From Bemisia tabaci (Eukaryota > Arthropoda > Insecta > Hemiptera > Aleyrodidae), in assembly GCF_918797505.1 (NCBI RefSeq), contig NC_092800.1:36756263-36820262 (forward strand): a stretch of 64,000 bases of DNA. The letters are read 5' to 3'. This document shows, piece by piece, positions 41,943 to 53,218 of this stretch. Below the pieces are notes generated by a model. The model had not been told where the DNA came from and did no database searches. It saw only the letters and a program-made list of their open reading frames with translations. The translations under genes were made by a program, and so were the position numbers. Every line of letters starts with the position of its first letter. The stretch's first letter is position 1.

Positions 41943-42744
41943 GGAGTGTCTCCTTTAGTACGAAAGGAACCAGAATATACCATGTATACCAATACCATTA
42001 CGAAAGATACCAATATAACTTTCTTTTTGGGAATTATTTCTGCGTTCACAGTTCCCGTAAAGCGAGTTGGGGGAAAAAAATCAAAATTAACAAACAAAAC
42101 AAAATAAGCTTCCTTCTGCTGTCTGCGATAATTCGAAATCTACGTGCCAAAGGTTCAAGCCTACTTTCATTAAATTGGCCACTAAATTAAATTCTGTGTT
42201 CGTGGCGATAAAATAATGTCCTCAATGTGTTCAATTTTTCTTGACATATTCCCAGAAGCCGCGCATCTAAGGAGGAGGACATTTTTTGGATGTCTAACTT
42301 TTTTTATTTTTTTTTTTCAAACTTTAAAATCGTTTTCGAAGGCAATTTTTTTCATTTTGATTTTGTTTTTTTACAGCGTGAAATTACAATCCATTGATTC
42401 CAACTCAAATATAACCTCTCTAATATCAGTTAATTTTGGATTTTCTTGACGCACTTTAAGGGTTGTGTGTCATTGTATGAGAAAGGATATTTAGTATTGC
42501 TCTAAACACCTCATATAATAGTCTATTGCCGAGCACCCTCATTTTATTCAGTTTGTAAAATATTTCCCAACTACACAGATTACAATGTATTAACACCATA
42601 TCCTATTTTCCTGCTCTGCTGGCTTTGAAATAATCACACCATCACCGAAATTATCATCCCTGAAAATTACGTATGCTTAACCCATCGTTGATAGGGTGAC
42701 AGATTTTTTCATGAATTTTGGCAAGTATCGATGTTCAAGAACAG

Positions 42745-42790
42745 CTGTGTTTATGTTCAGCACTAAAAACAGCTGTGTTTATGTTCAGCA
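42745..42790. repeat. 28-bp direct repeat, two copies
   Basis: AACAGCTGTGTTTATGTTCA GCAC and a second adjacent copy, each with a CAGCTG E-box. The surrounding 42190-42990 is otherwise featureless AT-rich DNA. Confidence 0.85.
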
Positions 42791-42989
42791 TAGGAATGCG
42801 CATTATTTCCTGCTTTTTATGTGAGAATTTCTGTTACGCGTCGTAATCCCCTTTTAACATTTTCCTCAGTTTTTTTTCATATTTGCGGAGCATGCGGTAA
42901 CATCCTACCTGTTCTTAAAAATCTACCATCTCAGGACATATCAATGACTCAATACTTCGATAATAGAATTCCAATATAAAATCGCTCGA

Positions 42990-43100
42990 AGTCAAAGATT
43001 CAACCAACAATTTCTCTGTGAAAAAATGCAATGACGGTGGAAATTTTAAAATGTCGTATGGCGCTTGCGATACTTTGGCCGGAAGCTGACGACATCCTCT
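42990..43100. mobile_element. Family I element, right half
   Basis: CAACCAACAATTTCTCTGTG, TATGGCGCTTGCGATACTTT and GGCCGGAAGCTGACG match the right arm of I2. Confidence 0.65.
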
Positions 43101-43715
43101 TACATCTAGATTTCTGCTTGATACAAGCAATTTTCTTATTCATCATCTTGATTTTTCTTCCAAGTATCTGTTCTGCTTAAGTCAAGGGAATTTCTTTCTA
43201 AGCTGCAAATTCATAAATATTACCGCTTACACAAAGAGAATTTTTTACCAGTGCGACCGAAGACTGAATGGGTGGGAAGATGGTGGCCCGATTCAAACCG
43301 CGAATCTGGCGTTCGGGAGGAAAGGAGAGAAATCTACGATGCAAATTCGAGCGATTATCGAGATCTCCGCGAATCTGGGCGGGCGCCTCCCCTTTTAATT
43401 GGGCTAATCGCGGTGGAAGTGCCGAGGGAGGGGGGGGGGGGTCGAAATCGAGGCGACTCACATGGCGTAACCTGCGCCTCGCGGCTGAGCCGACAAAAAA
43501 GAAGAATAAAAAATTGTGAGAGATCAACATAATTCGAAGGTCCTGGCAGCTGATATTTTATCCTCGCGTTTGATGTTTGAAAGTGGTCCGCGGTGAACGC
43601 GAGCACCGCTCAATGGGCTCGCCGCGGTTCGGAACTGAGAAAAAATAGTTCCAAGACAGATTTGTAACGGAAACATAACAAAATATTTCCTTTGAATCTT
43701 GGGAAGAATTGTTGT

Positions 43716-44106
43716 CACAAAAACATTACTTGATTAAATGAAAGAAAATTTCACTCTATGGGGGAAAAAAAAAAACTGAACGAAAAATGTTTTTCTCCTA
43801 AGTCAAATGGACATACAAATTCTGCCAAACGGAACTATGTGCATTCAGAGGAATTCTTGGTACAAAAACATTTCTTGATTAAAAGAAAGAAAATTTCACT
43901 CTACGGAAAAAAAAGAAAAAAAAACTGAATGAAAAATGTTTTTCTCCTAAGTCAAATGGACATACAAATTCTGCCAAACGGAACTATGTGCATTCAGAGG
44001 AATTCTTGGTACAAAAACATTTCTTGATTAAAAGAAAGAAAATTTCACTCTACGGAAAAAAAAGAAAAAAAAACTGAATGAAAAATGTTTTTCTCCTAAG
44101 TCAAAT
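43716..44106. repeat. Tandem repeat, period about 146-149 bp, 2.6 units
   Basis: ACAAAAACATTTCTTGATTA starts near-identical units at about 43862 and 44011, and a diverged unit lies at 43716. Each unit ends with a damaged D-family terminus (AAATGGACATACAAATTCTG). The array leads directly into the intact D element at 44107, so it may have grown from its flank. Confidence 0.9.
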
Positions 44107-44485
44107 GGACGTATTTCTGCCGAACGGAACTATGTGTATTAAGACATGAGTCCGGAGACCCATAAGAATATATCGACGGTGAAACTACCAAACCACGTAT
44201 CTCGGTTTGCGACGTCGCAGACTTCCTGTCATACTTTATTTTTTAATTGAAAAACTACTTAACGCCCAGTCTTGAAAATTTCTGTGATTTTTCCTCTTCG
44301 TGCGGAGAAAATTCTGTGAAAATTTCAAGGAATGATATTGATTTGGTCTACTTCAAAAAAATAAAATGCGAGCGTAGATTTTTAAACACCGCAAACGAGA
44401 TACGTGGTTTGGTAGTTTCACCGTAGATATGCATAACAGGGCTCACGGCATAATGCACATAGTTCCGTTTGACAGAAATACGCCC
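44107..44485. mobile_element. Family D element interrupted by H
   Basis: GGACGTATTTCTGCCGAACG then GAACTATG on the left and TTTGACAGAAATACGCCC on the right. Flanks AAAT and AGAT. The body breaks at AAGAATATAT and resumes with ATATGCATAACAGGGCTCAC. Confidence 0.9.
44174..44426. mobile_element. Family H MITE, copy 1 (nested in D)
   Basis: CGACGGTGAAACTACCAAAC ... GTTTGGTAGTTTCACCGTAG-like ends, with ATAT on both sides. Intact D reads AATATATGCATAAC with one ATAT, confirming the 4-bp duplication. It contains GGTTTGCGACGTCGCAGACT, shared with copy 2. Confidence 0.88.
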
Positions 44486-44979
44486 AGATGAAGTTTTTGC
44501 ACAGAGAAAATCGGGACCGTCATCGATGACGAAGTTTCATGTCTTGGTCTTGGCATTAGAAAAAAAACTTGATGTGAATGAAAAAAAGGTAGTCCGCTCA
44601 TTATAAAATGATCTCGTGAACGAATTTTTTCTCAAACTTAAAGGCAATTTTTTTCAAATAATTAACCTTTTGAATCATTTTGTCAGTGTCACGTGTGAAA
44701 CAATAGACGTGCGATATATTTAAAAAAGTTAATTTTGTCAAGGAGGGAGTTACATTTTTAGAATTTGAAAAAATAACTCTCCCCATATCAAAAGAAAAAT
44801 AAAATTAGTTACAAGCTTTTTCTTCAAATCAAAGGCGTTTTTTCAAATTGAAAATTTGTTTTGAACCATTCTTTAATGTTACGTGTGAAACCATAGAGTT
44901 GCCCCTGAACTTTTACAGCTACGTCACACACAGCACGTGGACACAGGAGGTGGGAGCTAGTTAAAATTCGGGGATCATA

Positions 44980-45217
44980 CTGCCGTGCTTAGGAAAAATG
45001 CCGTTTCTTGTCAATACGCGTTTGCCAAATCTTCTCTGAGAATATATAAATTTTTAACGAGATTCTTTAAATTTTTTTGCATATTAGATGAAATTGGGTT
45101 TTACATTATTTGCAAAACTCAAATTAAAGTAAGCAAAAGTTTTCCAAGAAATTCTTGTTCTAGTAGAGGAATTTGGCATCATCTTTAAGTATAAACAGCG
45201 TTATGCCAAACCATGAC
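44980..45217. mobile_element. Family A MITE, diverged copy 6
   Basis: CTGCCGTGCTTAGGAAAAAT at the left and AAACAGCGTTATGCCAAACC at the right. The right TIR is decayed. Confidence 0.75.
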
Positions 45218-45507
45218 AACACTTATCGCGCGCAATTTGGTTGCATCATTGAGTATGTAACAATAGACTCCCAATTTTTAGGAAATCCATAAAATACAAA
45301 AAGCGCCAATATGAAGCAGATCTACACCTCGAAAGTGCCAACGGTGTCAAATACTACAATAAATCGACTTAACATTCGCACCGAGACACATCTAACGCAA
45401 AAAGATAAAAGATATCCAGAAAGGAAAGCCAAAGCTAATAGAAAATAAAGAGTGAGCAGAACAAGAAAAAACATAAGGAATCAATCCCTAAAATCAAGTA
45501 CGTCCCC

Positions 45508-45757
45508 CTGCCGTACAAAGGAAAAACGCCGTATGAACCTTCAGGCGTTGCCAAATTTCCATTTTTAAAACACAAATTTTGTGGTAGACTTATGAATATT
45601 TTTCTTCCAATTTTTCAGATATTATTGGCAATTTCACCTGAAGTTCCTGAGAATTTCAAAGAAAAATATTCATAACTCTCCTCAAAAATAAACATTTTAT
45701 CTAAGGAGATTTGGCAACTCTCGAATTTTCATACGGCGTTCTTTCCTAGCACGGAAG
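45508..45757. mobile_element. Family A MITE, copy 7
   Basis: CTGCCGTACAAAGGAAAAAC and ATACGGCGTTCTTTCCTAGC then ACGGAAG. The flanks do not match. Confidence 0.85.
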
Positions 45758-45964
45758 CATATTCCATTTGATATTTTCAGGAAAGAAATTTCAAATATAC
45801 TGGAATTCCTTTAAAACAGGCTTGGATCGTGGATCCATTGTTCGAGATAAGTAGAGGAAGTCTCTCTTGATATGATGGAACATTTTTTGGAGTGTGGTAA
45901 TGGTATGTTTTCAATGATTCTTTGTGAAGTCACTTTTGCTAATTTTCAATTTTTGCATGCGCAG

Positions 45965-46061
45965 TGTCAGCAGGGTGTATACTGTAAGAAAGAAGTAAAG
46001 GTTTATTGGAAAAGCACGGATTTTGAAAAATCAGGAAAATATACGGAATTTCGTGAAGAAG
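45965..46061 (+). CDS. Candidate coding exon (97 nt)
   Basis: The acceptor CAATTTTTGCATGCGCAG and the donor GAAGAAG|GTATAC bound a frame open in phase 0. The frame continues open for 101 codons (45872-46177). The exon reads Cys-Gln-Gln-Gly-Val-Tyr-Cys-Lys-Lys-Glu and is lysine/glutamate rich. It leaves one base, the phase needed by 47603-47707, and could follow the exon ending at 31364. Unique in the window. No domain recognised. Confidence 0.3.
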
Positions 46062-46879
46062 GTATACGCAGGATTACACAGAATTCCATCGATAAAGGAT
46101 TCCTGGGATGTCTTAACAAAACGATGAACTTAAGGGTACACAATTTCTCTGCACAGTTAATTTCAATCTCACTTTGATTCTATTTATTTCGTTCCATTCT
46201 TCTTTTCATCTGTTCACTTTAGATATAAAGAAAATGATCCTCCTTTATGTATAAGAAAAAAATCTATCCTCAGAATAAAAGATAAAGAAAACATGAGAAG
46301 GTACTAAAAAAGCAAATACTTTAGGAAACCTCTGAAAAGAGGAATTTTTGGGGAAGTGATGCGATCTTGATCCACTGCGCGCTCTGTGCAGGGCGTTCTT
46401 ATTGTGATCGCATCATGAATTATTAAATGAGGCGTCAAAAATAGACTTGATTAAGACCAAAACACCCGAAAACACCGTTAAATCTGTCGCCGACCTGCTC
46501 TGAAGTGTGAGTTTCCGATGGTAATAAATTGTTTCAAAACACTCCCCTAGTCGGCTTGAATTCATATTCGACCTACTCACACAGATATCTGCCTGGAAGG
46601 TGACATTGGGTCGCTCTATCGTTTTGACCGAGATAAGCGCACGATTCGAACATTAAAATTTTTACATCTGTATAAAGAGTTTTTGGAACTGAGGTATCTG
46701 GAAAAAAATTAATTTGTCAGAATTTGAAATACGTAGATTTTTTTGAAGTATATATCTGGCACAAGTATTCACTGAAAGGGTATTTACGGGTTAATACGTA
46801 TTTTTCCCTCAATTTCAGACTCCAAGCAAAAATTAAAAAAGTCTAGAAATAATGAATTGATGAAGGTATAAAAATATTT
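46062..46879. other. No recognisable feature
   Basis: AT-rich DNA with no repeats shared with the rest of the window. Confidence 0.35.
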
Positions 46880-47132
46880 CGACGGTGAAAGTCGGCAATC
46901 ACATAACTCGGTTTGCGACGTCGCAGACTTCCTGTCATACTTTATTTTTTAAATAGAAAACTACTCAACGGCAATTCTTTAAAACTGTCATGATTTTTCT
47001 TCTCAATGCGAAGAAAATTCTGCAAAAACTTCAAGAAATAATATCTATTTGTTCTCCTTTAAAAAAATGACGTAGAGGCGGAGATTTTCAGACACCGCAA
47101 ACAAGTTATGTGATTGCCGACTTTCACCGTCG
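46880..47132. mobile_element. Family H MITE, copy 2
   Basis: CGACGGTGAAAGTCGGCAAT ... ATTGCCGACTTTCACCGTCG with perfect ATTT flanks (46876-46879 and 47133-47136). Exact palindromic ends. Confidence 0.92.
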
Positions 47133-47279
47133 ATTTATCGTGCACTCCCAATAAGAGCCTCGGACCTTCTCCATCTTATTTTCCAATTATTTTTTTCATC
47201 GATGAAATTTTGCTTAAATGGCGAGACAAGTAAAATTTTTCAGTTTTTGATCATCTTTTTGGAAACTTGAAAACACCCG

Positions 47280-47355
47280 CAATCTGCCAAAAATAAAATG
47301 GCGGAAATTTTTAAACGTCGCATGGCGCTTGTGATACTTCAGCCGGAAAGTGACG
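47280..47355. mobile_element. Family I element, right end
   Basis: ATCTGCCAAAAATAAAATGG, CGCATGGCGCTTGTGATACT and CAGCCGGAAAGTGACG match the right terminus of I. Confidence 0.68.
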
Positions 47356-47602
47356 ACTTATCAGGCTCTTAATAATCATAAACAGTAGAATTTAAACAAA
47401 CCGCTCGTCAAATTTGAAAGGTTCAAACTTCTTGCTAAACCAAAATGAGCCCTTAGAGTTGGCAATATATTTCTTTTTCGAGTAGGACATCAGAAAACAG
47501 ATCATTTTTAACAGAATATTTCCAAATCGATGGAATTGGTTTTCTTATGGGATTTTTTCAACTTGTTTTCATCTTCTTTACCTCGTGTTATTCAATGTTC
47601 AG

Positions 47603-47707
47603 CTGTTTTTCAAAACATTTCTCGAGCATGTGGCATGTCCATTTGTGAAAGAATACAGCGCAGTGTTGAGAACGTCAGCATAGAATTATTCGCCTTCAAT
47701 TTCGGAG
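47603..47707 (+). CDS. Candidate coding exon (105 nt)
   Basis: The acceptor CGTGTTATTCAATGTTCAG and the donor TTTCGGAG|GTAGGC bound an open frame. Given one upstream base it reads Val-Phe-Gln-Asn-Ile-Ser-Arg-Ala-Cys-Gly-Met-Ser-Ile-Cys-Glu-Arg and leaves one base. The ATG frame from 47530 continues across it for 85 codons. No repeat match. Two cysteines here and two in 45965-46061 hint at a secreted domain, which is speculative. Confidence 0.3.
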
Positions 47708-47795
47708 GTAGGCATACTGGTAACTTAGTAAGGAGGACTTTTCATCCGAACCGTCCCCTGTTGATGCCTCGACATCAAGTTATCTGACATGATAC

Positions 47796-47936
47796 GGATT
47801 ACATTTTTCAGTAAGGAACCACTATCTCTGGCTCTCCCATTAAAGCACATATCTGCATAGGGAAACTTATGGCATGTACGCTGTTTCTATCTAAAATGGG
47901 CCAGAAATAGTGGTTCCCTCTTGCAAAATGTAATCC
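47796..47936. mobile_element. Family N MITE, copy 8
   Basis: GGATTACATTTTTCAGTAAG then GAACC, with a right end CTTGCAAAATGTAATCC. Perfect ATAC flanks (47792-47795 and 47937-47940). Confidence 0.92.
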
Positions 47937-48227
47937 ATACTGTCCTCTTTTGTTGCACATTCGATTTACAGCTAGTTTACTTGGTAGACGTTTCATAGGT
48001 TTTTCACAAATTATGGGTTCTTTGGTTTTTTCATAGCTCGAAAATTCCTCGAGTACATCAGAAATATCTAAAGTACACTTTAGAATGCACGATTTTCATA
48101 TTCTGTATCCTGCATATTTTCAAATTCACCACGTTGCGTCGGTGCGAACACTTTTTTCTTCGTCGTTAAGATTCACTTAGAGAGTCACGTAAAAAAACCG
48201 AACCAAAACAAATAATTTCGCAAGTTG

Positions 48228-48462
48228 CATTGGGGAAAAAAAAACACATTAAATTGGATCTAGAGTCCAGACTCATAAAAACATCGGCAAGAAAAAGTAC
48301 TCTTGATTCAATCAGAATCTAGCTTAAATCAAGAACCAAGCCTCTTAATTTAAGCGGATTTCGTTTTAATTCAAGCAAAAATCCGATTGAATCAAGAGTA
48401 TTTTTTCTCGTCAATGTTTTCAAGAGTCTGGACTCTAGATCCAATGTTTTTTTTTTCCAGTG
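48228..48462. mobile_element. Family B palindromic MITE, copy 5
   Basis: CATTGGGGAAAAAAAAACAC ... TTTTTTTTTTCCAGTG. The orientation of the non-palindromic centre is opposite to that of copies 1 and 2. Confidence 0.9.
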
Positions 48463-48686
48463 TGTTATCAACCTTTCTTGCACATAATTTCTTTCTTTTT
48501 GAAGAATTGGGTTGTGCTTTTCTTCCAATTAGGGCGAAATCGTGCGTGAGGTTGTCCGCGTCTTTTCCAGTGTCTAAAACTCGCCTTGAGTTGAAAATAA
48601 TGAAGAAATGAATCAAAGGAGAAATTATTTTTAAAATTTTGCCGCGACAAAATTGTTGCGGATCGAAAGGGGCTTAGGGTGTCAGA

Positions 48687-48850
48687 CAGTGGCGTGGCTT
48701 ACTTTACGATTTATCGATGTTCTGCCATTTAAACCTATGGTAAAGAATCGATTATTAAGGTGTTCGCTGCGAACACCTTGATTATCGATCCTTTTACATA
48801 GGTTTAAATGGCATATCAATCGATATATCGCAATTCACGCCACGCCACTG
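48687..48850. mobile_element. Family M hAT-like MITE, copy 5
   Basis: CAGTGGCGTGGCTTACTTTA ... TTCACGCCACGCCACTG with perfect 8-bp flanks GTGTCAGA (48679-48686 and 48851-48858). Confidence 0.95.
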
Positions 48851-49448
48851 GTGTCAGAGGAGAGAGGAACAGGTCGTGGCACCGCCTCAGGCCCTTATTC
48901 ACTCGATCCAAGTTTATGGGAAACAAATAGCCATAAAGGCAACTCAATGTTTGTAAAGGGGAATGAAAATAAATTCGAGCGGAAAAAAAATTGTGTTTTT
49001 TTCCCCTCTCTTTATCCGTCGGTGAGTTTTTTTCGACGATGACTACAATCTCGCACACGGCGACCTCTTGCACGAAAACCCGCTTGCATGGTTGCCAATC
49101 CGTGCTGGAACATCCTCATATTTAGTGTGCAATTCGCTAAAAATTAATTTCTCTTTTATCTCTTTTTCTTACCCACTCGTTAAAGTCACTTCGCCTCGCT
49201 TGCGACGTTACCTATCTATTAGGAGTAATTGCAGTTTCGCTAGCTTTTGAAGTCGAAAAAGTCGCGCTTCCAGAGTTTTTGTGGGCGAACAATGTTGACT
49301 CTTTGTTGATCGCTCTTTTTCTTTTCCGTTCGTCGAAGTCTCTTGCTCCCGACAAAATACAAGTCGTTCCCTCGATAGAACTCTGCCTCAGGAGTTTGTA
49401 AGATCAGCTCTAGTTCTTCGCTGATTTTAAGAGAACAAAGAAGGTATA

Positions 49449-49704
49449 CCGTACGAAAGGGAAACACCATGGGACTATTCTGATGTTGCCAAATGTCTCC
49501 TGATAATGGTTTTATTTCCGAGGGAAGTTATGAATGTTTATTTTTCTCGAGATTTTCCATTTCGTGAGGCATACGGTGAATGAAATCTTTTAGCCATTCA
49601 AGGAAGATGAAATAATAGTTTTTGCAGGAAACAAATATGTTTTATGATGTAAGATTAGGCAGCACTCATATGCTCATACGCCCCCCCCCCCCTTAACACA
49701 ACAG
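49449..49704. mobile_element. Family A MITE, strongly diverged copy 16
   Basis: CCGTACGAAAGGGAAACACC at the left and CATATGCTCATACG plus a C12 run and CCTTAACACAACAG at the right. Body order matches A. Confidence 0.5.
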
Positions 49705-49761
49705 AAATAGAGATAATCTCGGGGTTTTCACAGTGCATTTGGACGTTTGGCACGATAAGAT

Positions 49762-49897
49762 GGACAACATTTTGCAATTTGAACTATAAATTCTGGCTCT
49801 TCTGGAGAAACACTCATGTGCATAGGGAAACTAATGGCACATACGTTGTTTTTAAACTGGGCTAGAATTTATAGTTCCAAAGTGCAAAAATTAGTCC
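49762..49897. mobile_element. Family N MITE, diverged copy 9
   Basis: GGACAACATTTTGCAATTTG then AACTATAAATTC, right end AGTGCAAAAATTAGTCC. Flanks AGAT and AGTT. Closest to copy 3. Confidence 0.82.
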
Positions 49898-50000
49898 AGT
49901 TGATGTGCGTTTCATTTAATTTGAACATTTTCCTTGACGCTCCTTACGCACTGGTTTTCCAACACACGAATCATTGTGATCTTTTAAAACTTGCACTATC

Positions 50001-50247
50001 CTCCGTGCTACGGAAATTCACCATATAAACCTTCAGGCGTCACCGAATGTCTTTTGATAAAACACAAATTTCCTGAAACTTATGAATAATTTCCTTCCAA
50101 TTTTTCAGATAATTTTGTTCGTAATATCACTTAAAGCTCCTGAAAATTTCAAAGAAAAATATTAATGACTTTCCTCAAAAATAAACATTCTACCGAAGAA
50201 AAGGCGGCAACTCTCGAATGTTCATACGGCATTTTTCCTTGGCATGG
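50001..50247. mobile_element. Family A MITE, copy 8
   Basis: CTCCGTGCTACGGAAATTCA at the left and CGGCATTTTTCCTTGGCATGG at the right. A 6-bp direct repeat CACTAT flanks it (49994-49999 and 50248-50253). Confidence 0.8.
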
Positions 50248-50387
50248 CACTATACTCGATGAGAGTGAAAAATTCCAAGAGGCAACGTTATTTCGGTCAA
50301 ATCTCAAGGGGGCCTGATTTTGGGTCCGTAAAGAAGCTTTCTTATTAACAGGAACAGTCGCGCGTGAAACGCAAAACCTACTCTATT

Positions 50388-50639
50388 CTGCCGTGCTAAG
50401 GAAAAACGCCGTATGAACATTCGAGAGTTGCCAAATTTCACCGGATAGAACATGTATTTTTAAGGAAAATTACGCATATTTTCCTTTGAAATTTTCACAT
50501 ATTTTAGATCAAATTGCGAACAAATCGCTTGAAAAATTTTAAGAAAAATATCCACAATTTTCCGAGTAAATTCGTTTTATATTGAAAGAAATGTGACAAC
50601 GCCTGAAGGTTCATACGGCGTTTCTTTATAGCATGGCAG
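50388..50639. mobile_element. Family A MITE, copy 9
   Basis: CTGCCGTGCTAAGGAAAAAC ... CGGCGTTTCTTTATAGCATG GCAG. Perfect TATT flanks (50384-50387 and 50640-50643). Confidence 0.92.
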
Positions 50640-50924
50640 TATTGACCACTACTCTATATTTAATATTGATTTGCCTCGTCGCAAAGAAATAACCAGCGAA
50701 ACTCCTATCCTCGTTAAAATCATCAAAGAAACACCGACAAACGCGCCAAAATCTCGCGTAATCATCTTCCGAAAAAGAGAAGAAATGGGGTTTGAAACAT
50801 AAAAAAAAGCCAATCAGATTTTAGGGTCCCTTTCTGCGAGCGGGTCGTCTTTACGCACAAAACGTAGGGGGGCCCTCGCCTGGAGTCCCGAATTCACGAA
50901 GTCAGTTGCGCTATTTTGCATTTC

Positions 50925-51045
50925 ATCGCTCCTCTGACGTAAGGGCGTATCTCGATTTTTGCATGAGCCCTGCTCTGCATATATCGCCATGCTTTCTGGG
51001 GCTCATAAGGAATTTGAGATACTCCCTTACGTCAGAGGAGCGACG
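50925..51045. mobile_element. Element T palindrome, copy 1
   Basis: ATCGCTCCTCTGACGTAAGG at the left and CCTTACGTCAGAGGAGCGAC at the right, 121 bp. A TGACGTAA motif occurs in each arm. The centre contains GCATGAGCCCTGCTCTGCAT. Confidence 0.85.
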
Positions 51046-51419
51046 ATTTTAGCCGTGGGATATGAGAAATGCACCCCGTTATTTTTACATGGGTCGATAT
51101 GAAAACCGAACAAGTCCCCTTATCCTATGAGTCTTAGAGCGTACGTTTTCTTACGGAGCTCAGAGGTCACGAGGAAATGGACATACTGGGTTTCCAATAT
51201 CAACTAACTCTTTTATGGCCCTTCGCGGCGAGAGACAGGCTTGCTTTTTACGGTGGGTCTTTAACTCCAGGGTCATAAAGTAGCGCAAAATTAGAGACTG
51301 CAGGACATGAGGTCGTTATGGGGTCACATGGGTACCAACTTTTTTAACTGATTTTCGGTCGAGCGAATCTCTCTGAGAGTTGGGGAGGGCCCCAACCACA
51401 TTGTAATCTACATTCTGTG
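51046..51419. other. No recognisable feature
   Basis: Unique DNA without supported frames or repeats. Confidence 0.35.
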
Positions 51420-51590
51420 CTATGGCGTGGCGTTCTTCGCAATATATCGATTGATCTGTCATTTAAACCTATGGAAAAGGATCGATATATAGGGTGTTCG
51501 CAACAAACTCCTTTATATTCGATTCTTTATTCATTATCATAGCTATAAATGGGGACATATCGATTGTCGACTATTCTCGCCTCGCCATTG
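51420..51590. mobile_element. Family M MITE, diverged copy 6
   Basis: CTATGGCGTGGCGTTCTTCG ... TTCTCGCCTCGCCATTG. The internal ATCGAT pairs and TTCGCAACAAACTCC are present. No clear duplication remains. Confidence 0.82.
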
Positions 51591-51631
51591 CTCCTATGTT
51601 GCATGTCCAAATGGACCACAAACCAAGGTTA

Positions 51632-51715
51632 CTGTTCTAAGGAGGAACGTCATATGAGCTCCCAAACATTGCTAAATTTCTTTTGATGCAACATTTTAGG
51701 AAAACTTTTAAAAAC
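51632..51715. mobile_element. Family A MITE, left part only (copy 10)
   Basis: CTGTTCTAAGGAGGAACGTC ATATGAGC and ACATTGCTAAATTTCTTTTG match the first 80 bp of A. The remainder is lost. Confidence 0.6.
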
Positions 51716-52019
51716 TTTGTTTAATTGTTCCTTCTGTAGTTCCTTCGTTGTTTCCTTTTGTTTAAATTATAGTCTATATATGTTATAGTTACAGAAAACG
51801 AAACGTTATGGAGGGTATTAAAGTTGAACCACCTATATTTTACTGCTTTTAAAGATCGAGTCTGCGTCCATACGCTGAAAAAACTAAAAATTCAATCACA
51901 TCTTCTGCCACGAAGTTTGGAAATATCAGGATTACCACGAAGATAAAGTATAATGGTAGCGCACCTTGGTATTTCGCCTTCAAGTTTCGAGATAGACCAC
52001 GAAATATCTTGTCTTGCAG

Positions 52020-52097
52020 TTAATTTAGCTAAACTTTCCCTGCGAGGATATTGATGCTGTGTGGCTCTATTTTTTAACCGAGTCTCCATGATTGACG
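52020..52097 (+). other. Possible non-coding exon
   Basis: The acceptor TATCTTGTCTTGCAG and the donor TTGACG|GTAAGTG are good. All three frames contain stops, so it would be non-coding or 3' terminal. The minus strand is open for 65 codons over the same bases (51892-52089). Confidence 0.25.
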
Positions 52098-52854
52098 GTA
52101 AGTGTGCATATTATGTAGTGAAAATTCGATCAATTTATTTACAAACCGTGTTTATCTGGAACATATGAGTCGGTTGATGGTTAGTTATAACATGATGGAT
52201 ACTCATTGAAAATGTCCAATTTTTACTTACCGGTGGGAAATCAGCATTTTCCCTTTTCTACGATTTTTCCATCGAAAATTTTGAAAATTTGAGTCGTCTC
52301 AGGAGCTATTTTGAGCTGCTCTCACCGACAAGTTGATCCAACCATATAGTTGAATCTCCAAGTTCAAAAGCGACTCATCTCGGAAAAATGAAATTTTTCA
52401 GGAGACGATAATAACTGCGTAACAGCCAAAAAAGGAGTGTTTCTACGCAACGAAATGAACATTGTAGAAAACCCGAGTTGAGTCGTTTTCGAACTGAGAG
52501 ACTCAATTTCAAGGATGAAAGATTTGTTACGCTCTTGCTTAGAATAATTTCTTACGTTTCTTAGGAGGGGCCGAGTAGATTTCGGAGGGGGCAGGCCTCT
52601 TAGCCCGAGGAGCAGAGGGGGGGGGGGGTCCAAAAATTTGAAAAAGTGCGTCATATACGTAACACTTGAATTGTCCTTTTGATTATTTTATGATAAAAAA
52701 AAATTGCAAAGAATTAGGCAGTCCGTAGATGTCTATGTAAATTTTCTCAACTGTACGCCCATAATAATGAGAGAAAAAAAGAAAAAAAACTCACTTGTGC
52801 AACTCTGCAATGGTGCGTGGTGCGGGTCCTCTCCGACTTGACGGAAAACGTGGC

Positions 52855-53019
52855 CAGTGGCGTGGCGTGCTTCGCGATAAATCGATTGATCTGTCATTTA
52901 ACTCTATGGAAAAGGATCGATAAACAGGGTGTTCACAGCGAACACCTTACTAATCGATTCTTTACCATAGGTTTAAATGGCATAACAATCGATACATCGC
53001 AATTTACGCCACGGCACTG
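52855..53019. mobile_element. Family M hAT-like MITE, copy 7
   Basis: CAGTGGCGTGGCGTGCTTCG ... TTTACGCCACGGCACTG. Flanks AACGTGGC and GACGTGGC match at 7 of 8 positions. Confidence 0.92.
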
Positions 53020-53218
53020 GACGTGGCTGCTCTCGCCGCAACGAGAAAAGAGCGCGAACGGGGGATTTCAAAATCTTGGCGAAGCCGAAGCCCCGATGAC
53101 GCAACAGCCGGGCCGAGCGCCGAATTAAATAAAAGCGGATAAAGGGTTCAAGAGCCGCCGCACAGTGGATCGAGTGGACGGAAGAGTTGGGACAAAATTT
53201 GGAAACTTTACAAGCCTA

